Shown here: one piece after another, positions 58,356-64,000 of the stretch
Numbering within the stretch: the stretch's first letter is position 1
Layout of the letters: the number at the start of each line of letters is the position of its first letter
Source: Enchytraeus crypticus
Taxonomy: Eukaryota > Annelida > Clitellata > Enchytraeida > Enchytraeidae
Length of the DNA stretch: 64,000 bases
Direction: 5' to 3'
NCBI GenBank assembly: GCA_905160935.1
Contig: CAJHZI010000382.1
Location: 1,495,001-1,559,000 of the forward strand
The notes under the pieces: generated by a model
Database searches by the model: none
Told to the model about the DNA's origin: nothing
What the model saw: only the letters and a program-made list of their open reading frames with translations
Position numbers and translations under genes: made by a program

Positions 58356-59079
58356 ACAGTCATATGCAAATGCGCACGTAATAAACATTACATACCCAAA
58401 ATTTAAACACAAAGATGTCATTAAAACTTTAAATGAAATTTAGTAATATGTAAGGTTTATATAAAATAATGTTCTACTATGTCTTTCTTTAACATATAAT
58501 CACTTACTGAAAAATCTTATAGACCTAATACTATCTATATTTTGTAGTAGCATTGATTTATCGGAAGATTGCAGATAATGCTTTAATGTTACAGACGTCA
58601 TGATGTTTACAGAGACTTTACAGATAAAACTGTAAATTACCCAGAGTAAAGAATTTAATAAATTCCCGAAATACATTCAAAAGTAAAAAGGCAGAATCAA
58701 CTTAATAGCTGTATCAGTATGCATGACTGTGATTTGATCCAATTTACTACAATGTCCGCGGTGATATATTCAGAGCCTCTTTAACTGAAATTTAATTGAG
58801 TACGGATTCAATATGAATAGTTGAGATTCAAGACTTTAAAGATTTAAAAAAATCACATTTAAACAATATAGTAATCGACACCTATTTCATCAGGCTCGAC
58901 TGGCAAAGTCTATCATAGTCAATTGTTAGCCGACAAGCTAACACAATTTGAACAGGATACACTGATCAAACGAGCATGCAATATAACGAGTACAGTGAAA
59001 GAACGTTACAACAAGAATTTTTAGAGACAAATATCACGAGCTACCTTATTTGTTTGCGGATTCTAAGCGCTCTTCTCTC
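58356..59079. other. AT-rich stretch, nothing recognised
   Basis: No feature supported. Confidence 0.4.
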
Positions 59080-59370
59080 TCTCTCTCTTAGTGCACTGCC
59101 TACTGGCAGGTCCATGGTACATAACGCCTCCAATCTTCTCTGTCTTCCGCCTTCCTCTTCATTTCCACATATGAGTGGGTCTTTAAATCATCTAACATAC
59201 CTAATCTCGGCCTGCCCCTGCCTCTTTTATCCTTCCATTCTACCTTCTATGACCTCTTTTAATAGACCTTCCCCCCTTAGAATGTGTCCTATCCATCTCT
59301 TCTTCCTGTTTCTTAATATATTTATCAACTGTCTATCTGTGCCAACTCTCTCCAGGACTTCCTCATTTGT
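59075..59370 (-). mobile_element. LINE 3' fragment with (GA)n tail
   Basis: CT run at 59075-59088, TGCACTGCCTACTGGCAGGT and coding end to 59370, closely matching 16181-16500. It stops abruptly at the hairpin that follows. Confidence 0.9.
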
Positions 59371-59486
59371 AACCGGTTTATTTATTGTTAGATTTAATTT
59401 GATAATGATATTATTCCAGCCATAAGCGCTCTTATGGCTGGAATAATATCATTATCAGATTAAATCTAACAATAAATAAACCGGTT
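59371..59486. repeat. 116-bp near-perfect inverted repeat
   Basis: AACCGGTTTATTTATTGTTA to CCATAAG pairs with CTTATGG to AATAAATAAACCGGTT around a CGCT loop, 56 bp per arm with one mismatch. Both ends are the palindrome AACCGGTT. Confidence 0.95.
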
Positions 59487-59639
59487 TTTAGCAATTGATC
59501 TATTGCAAACGTCTTGAATTAACAAAATTAATCTTTAATAGATTTACCTAGCTTAACACGTTGCATTCAATCTAGGGAACTATATAAATAATTGAATAAA
59601 ACTTACAATTGTGACTTATCGTTTGCCTTCTCGTTTGCT

Positions 59640-59885
59640 ATTTTTCTGTCAAGTAGTAAGTCAAATGTGTATAATGCTACAAATGGCCTTCTTTCACGTT
59701 CACGAAAGAGCACCACTTAGATCAAAAATATGAACCCGTATAATAGAGGCCAGATCTAATACAACTGTCCTTAAGTTATGATCTTTAGCTTGGGAATATA
59801 TGGCTTCAAGATGATTTTTCTATGCTTATGTCAGTTCTTATTTGATCCTTGTAAATGACCCGTTCTGATTACGGTTAATCTAATT
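59640..59885 (-). mobile_element. Diverged SINE-B copy
   Basis: TTTCACGTTCACGAAAGAGC, AGCTTGGGAATATATGGCTT and GTTCTTATTTGATCCTTGTA follow the SINE-B order of 9322-9520; the tail hairpin is lost. Confidence 0.55.
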
Positions 59886-59888
59886 TAC

Positions 59889-60470
59889 AGTAGCAAGGAT
59901 ACTGTACAGAGAAATTGTTTGTGTCGTCCTTTAAACAAGGTTAACTTTATTGAAATTGCGGGTCTACATGTATGTAGTTGTGCAAATATGCAATTCAATA
60001 ATTCAGCGTCCATCTCAACTATCACACGGGCCTTACGACCCATGTTGCAAAATCTGGGATAGAACGAAGTAAACCTATAGCATCACAGTAATAGTAATAG
60101 TTACAAACAAATAATAGCTGAAATATCTAAACCACCTAGCAGTGTTTGGATCTATAGAGAATTCAAAAGTTGCAAATAGTGAGATACAATAGTTTTATGT
60201 TCTAATAAAATACTATTTTAAATATTAAAGCCATCTATTGTAAACGAGAAAAAATAAAAGAAAACATTGTTTTTGTTACATATAATTAAGATATTGGTTT
60301 CACATTTTGTCGAATGTTTTAAATGTTTAGTACTAACATGCTGCTACAGTTCATCAAAATACAATATAATTTTCAGTAGCAAAGATACTGTAAAGAGAAA
60401 TTGTTTGTGTCGTCCTTTAAACAAGGTTAACTTTATTGAAATTGCGGGTCTACATGTATGTAGTTAGTAA
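59889..60470. repeat. Direct repeat of about 95 bp, 485 bp apart
   Basis: 59889-59983 and 60374-60467 share CTGTA(C/A)AGAGAAATTG, TTTGTGTCGTCCTTTAAACA, AGGTTAACTTTATTGAAATT and GCGGGTCTACATGTATGTAG with only a few changes. The intervening 390 bp have no recognised coding content. Confidence 0.93.
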
Positions 60471-60800
60471 GTTAGTTAGTTAGTAAGTGACAAGGATTAC
60501 ATCTTCTGTGCACTATCAACGACGCACATCGCGTCCCGCATTAGATACCTGCTCGCACGAATATCAATGGGCATAAAATCGATCAATTAATCAATAAAAA
60601 ATTCACTGAATCGACTTCATTTTGCGAAATCTAAACATCATTATGGTAAATTAGAAAATATTTAATGAAAATTATGTATTAACTAGCACACCCTTTTCTA
60701 TTAACTTTTAAACAATGCACTACTCTCCCTATGGACAATGGAAATCACTGATTGGTTTATTCTTTTTAGGTCTCAGCAATTGTCATATTAACTGCAGTCA

Positions 60801-60836
<36 letters not shown>

Positions 60837-62791
60837 TAATTGGAATTTAAATAATATTAAATGGCAAATTATTGAGTATTGCAGCAATCTATCATCCAAT
60901 AGATTTATATAGAAACAACTTCCTTTACAATTTCATTCTGTAATTGTTATCACTTTTAATGCTACAATAATTGCATGTACAATTTGTTCTCACTACGCAT
61001 TAATAGCCTACCTGCAGGCAATACTCGCCTTCGCTTTAGGTCTACATGTACCTAGGTAGCTTCAGGCTGGAAGGATTGCTCCATATTTTCATTTCAAAGC
61101 GTCATAGTAAGCTGAGGAAGCATGATATAGTTTATATTAATAGTCAAGGTTTAGTCAAGCTGAACATACTTCATAAACTATATATTTATAATTTGCCTAC
61201 ATACATGTAGGTATAATTATCTCCATTGAACCTTGTCATTCGACTTAACGAGTCATCAGTTTTCACAAGCTTTTGCATGACATCGTTCATATCATTTCAA
61301 TCACTGCCCTCATAGACATCAAATGTTTTCTTAAAACTACATATAGAACATTAATAAGGACAACTACTGGAGCAGATAAGAAGGAATTTCCTATATGGAA
61401 AGCAGTACTTGACTGTTGTCTGTAAGTTTTAATCTATAGGCCTATGTCTCTGGACTCTCTTATAGTCTAAATTGAATTACATATCACAAGTACATATATA
61501 TAACTGAAGAACATCATGCTGAAGACCGAATAATTACAAAAATGCGATAGGAATGTAGCGATATTGTATGTACTTCAGATTAATTAATTAATACAAGTAT
61601 ATGAAAAATTTATTTTGGTTTTGTTTCAAAATTAGTATCTGGAAACGATTCAATGGGAACTTCCAGTTCGAAATAAATTTTCGTTTTAGTTAAATATCAT
61701 TTAATATAAAACGCTTTATCTGTATCTTAATTATATACCAGATGAATCACATCAAATCACCGTATTTCAGAGTATTCAATGAAAGAATTCATACCAAAGA
61801 TGTGTTACAATTTTGACATATCTTTTTAAAACTCAAAAACTAATTCAAAAACCAAGTGAAAATCTTCAAACATCAAGTGACCCTTAGCCTGTTTGACAAT
61901 AGTCATTACTGTACGCCTACATGATTGACGGTCAAATAGTATTAGCTAACATTTCTATTTTGGATATTTTTGAATTCACTGAGTTTTTAAATAGCCCATT
62001 AATCTATTCGACGGTCTCCCTTAGATATACTTGTGCTACGTAGTTCAATTAAAATGTACAATACAGGTTTTAATTTGTGCTGCCCTCCTCTGAAATTAAA
62101 AATATAATTTTTATTTAATTCTTTCTGTGCAAACGATTACATTCATTTCCAAAGTCATCGGTGCAGAATTAATACGGCCCATATCAAGGTCGTTACAAAG
62201 TCTGTGAATATATGTCGTTATATGTGGACAAGTCAACGCGACTTCATGAGATGTTGTACTAGCGAGGGGGCGCCAGGTAAAGTTGCGTCAATACAAATAT
62301 AGAACAATTATATATTCCAGGCATTGATGTAGTCACTCGACATTACAGCTTCAGAAGATCAAATGTCGCTAGGAGGAAAAAAGTATAATTAAGATGGGAG
62401 ATTTTGTTTCCTCGCCTGTATTTTGATGGTTATGTCTTCGATGGTTATGATTTGTTTGCTGGTCTATTATTGTTTTGATAGTGTTTTTATCTCTTCATTT
62501 ATTGGAATATGCAGAATGATTTATAACCTCTAAGAGTCTTATTTGGAAAACATACATGACATTACAAGAACACGAACAAGTGCAACAACAATATTAAATG
62601 CGTTCAAGTAAACGTACAGGAATGCTTATCAATTCTATACCTTATTCACAAAGTAGTCATTTATGCATGCATGCATTTATAATCACTTATAGCAGGGCCG
62701 ATGCGGATAGTTGCATTAACGACATTAATAAATTCATCAAGGCTGTGCTTCACAAATTAAGCCACAAAAATCACATACCTGTGATATGCAG

Positions 62792-62796
<5 letters not shown>
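60471..62796. other. AT-rich stretch; (TA)n at 60808-60834
   Basis: Short GTTAGTAA repeats at 60466-60490 and a TA tract. No exon or SINE recognised. Confidence 0.45.
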
Positions 62797-62885
<89 letters not shown>

Positions 62886-62920
62886 CATACATACATACAT
62901 ACATATGTATATATATAGTA
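62791..62920. repeat. Compound (TA)n(CA)n(TA)n(CATA)n microsatellite
   Basis: TA block, CA block with one AAAC interruption, TA block, then CATA repeats. All open frames over it are low-complexity artefacts. Confidence 0.97.
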
Positions 62921-63124
62921 AAACGATATACACAGTATATTTAAAATATATAGTACATACAAATAAATATTTGCGTTCATGTATATATATACACATGTAT
63001 ATACACGTATATTCATAAATTATTTACATATTTTTAAAATTTTAGATTCATTAAACAGACAAATACTTCTACTTAGACACTTAATTTCATTTGTAAATAT
63101 GCGCCTGTGTTGGACTGCGCACAT

Positions 63125-63190
63125 GTAAAGATAAAAGTTTAACGTCTATTTCGCTACCATAAGAGTACTCTCATAAGGGCCAGTGGTATT
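63125..63190 (-). mobile_element. Possible SINE-A-type 3' end
   Basis: AAAGTTTAACGTCTATTTCG then CTACCATAAGAGTACTC resembles the reverse of GAGGAAACGGACGTTAAAC. Weak. Confidence 0.4.
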
Positions 63191-63254
63191 AAAAATCTGT
63201 CGTCCGTCACTCTTCAAACAACAGCACTACTTGCTCAATCAAAAAGTATGTAGT

Positions 63255-63968
63255 GAGAGTTGCAGGAGGTGTTGTATGGGTTGTGGTGTTGGTTGTGTTG
63301 TATGAGTAGTGTTGTATGGGTTGTGTTGTATGGGTTGTGTTGTATATGTTGTGTTGTATGGGCTGTCCAGTTTGGGTTGTGTTGTAAGGTTGTGTTGTAT
63401 GGGTTATGTCGTATAGGTGGTTGTGTATGGGTTATGTTGTATGGGTTGTGTTGTACGGGTTGTGTTGTATGGGTTTTTTATGGATTGTTTTTATGGGTTG
63501 TGTTGAATGGGTTGTGTTGTATGGGTTGTGTTGTGTGGGTTGTGTTGTATGGGTTGTGTTGTACGGGTTGTGTTGTATGGGCTGTGTTGTATGGGTTGTG
63601 TTGTATGGGTTGTGTTGTATGGGTTGTGTTGTACGGGTTATGTCGTATAGGTGGTTCTGTATGGGTTATGTTGTATGGGTTGTGTTGTACGGGTTGTGTT
63701 GTATGGGTTTTTTATGGATTGTTTTTATGGATTGTTTTTATGGGTTGTGTTGAATGGGTTGTGTTGTATGGGTTTTGTTGTATGGGTTGTGTTGTACGGG
63801 TTGTGTTGTATGGGTTGTGTTGTACGGGTTGTGTTGTATGGATTGTGTTGTACGGGTTGTGTTGTATGGGTTGTGTTGTATGGGTTGTGTTGTATGGGTT
63901 GCGTTGTACGGGTTGTGTTGTACGGGTTGTGTTGTATGGGTTGTGTTGTATGGGTTGTGTTGTACCCG
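63255..63968. repeat. 14-bp minisatellite with 234-bp higher-order repeat
   Basis: About 48 copies of ATGGGTTGTGTTGT, with CGGG/TGGG variants. A block beginning GGGTTATGTCGTATAGGTGG is present at 63401 and again at 63635, each followed by the same series of variants including TTTTTTATGGATTGTTTTTA, which shows a 234-bp segment was duplicated as a whole. The frames of both strands stay open for 80-115 codons; none is a gene. Confidence 0.97.
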
Positions 63969-64000
63969 TGCATGTATCAAACTGTTGCATTCATATTTTT

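Noticed and set aside
58976..59425. 149-codon plus-strand frame
   Set aside because: Antisense of the LINE 3' coding end; the sense frame on the minus strand has the LINE motifs.
62598..63016. Frames over the CA/TA microsatellite
   Set aside because: Low complexity on both strands; no motif outside the repeat.
63406..63990. Four overlapping frames of 80-115 codons (YGLCCMG or HNPYNTT repeats)
   Set aside because: Products of the 14-bp minisatellite, open in all frames because the unit lacks stops; no flanking coding signal.

Overview
The window is AT-rich animal DNA: sparse small exons with GT/AG splice sites, long introns, many microsatellites and minisatellites, LINEs, several SINE families and decayed DNA transposons. 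There is no bacterial, viral or organellar gene layout. The mobile elements (LINE endonuclease-RT type, tRNA- and 5S-rRNA-derived SINEs, hAT and Tc1/mariner remnants) and the frequent self-complementary octamers TACATGTA and TAGGCCTA fit an invertebrate. I cannot fix the phylum from sequence alone; a mollusc or arthropod is plausible.

The main gene is on the minus strand and is split into small exons. Six short coding pieces between 36.96 kb and 28.05 kb line up in order with the human protein KIAA0513 (SBF2-domain family), as far as I recall that protein. They are a Ser/Asp-rich N-terminal exon (36614-36955), a 49-nt exon (35767-35815), a 45-nt exon with an FARY motif (34561-34605), the core exon with RLVQSF (32151-32295), an exon with LKSQPIW and RFWN (29640-29784) and an exon with FAENM (28054-28148). 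Splice phases agree at every junction. A 60-nt exon (28950-29009) and a 38-nt exon (26528-26565) are weaker members. The frame then stays open into two further exons (17428-17961 and 10686-10892, ending in a stop), which would be a C-terminal extension unknown to me in the human protein. Upstream on the same strand, three more phase-matched exons (52547-52736, 49228-50127, 48054-48125) form either the 5' part of this gene or a neighbouring gene; the link between 48 kb and 37 kb is not resolved.

The introns and flanks are repeat territory. One LINE family ends in a short CTGCC/GGCAG hairpin plus a (GA)n tail and has about ten truncated copies; the most complete one is at 29.9-31.95 kb, in an intron of the main gene, and is itself interrupted by a SINE. 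A SINE family (here SINE-B) carries the same terminal hairpin and tail. A tRNA-headed SINE (SINE-A) shares its 3' end with a second, CR1/Jockey-like LINE. A third SINE (SINE-C) shares a central core with SINE-B but ends in (GAT)n. 5S-rRNA-headed SINEs also occur. DNA transposons are a complete non-autonomous hAT at 33.70-34.47 kb with a perfect 8-bp target duplication, and two mariner-type elements with very long inverted arms (39.56-40.37 and 51.22-52.14 kb).

Minisatellites lie at 0.54-1.17 kb (31 bp), 4.27-5.04 kb (15 bp), 16.9-17.4 kb (about 31 bp), 19.8 kb (16 bp), 22.7-23.15 kb (34 bp), 24.9 kb (22 bp), 36.13 kb (48 bp) and 63.25-63.97 kb (14 bp). I see no functional tRNA, rRNA, CRISPR array or complete intronless gene.
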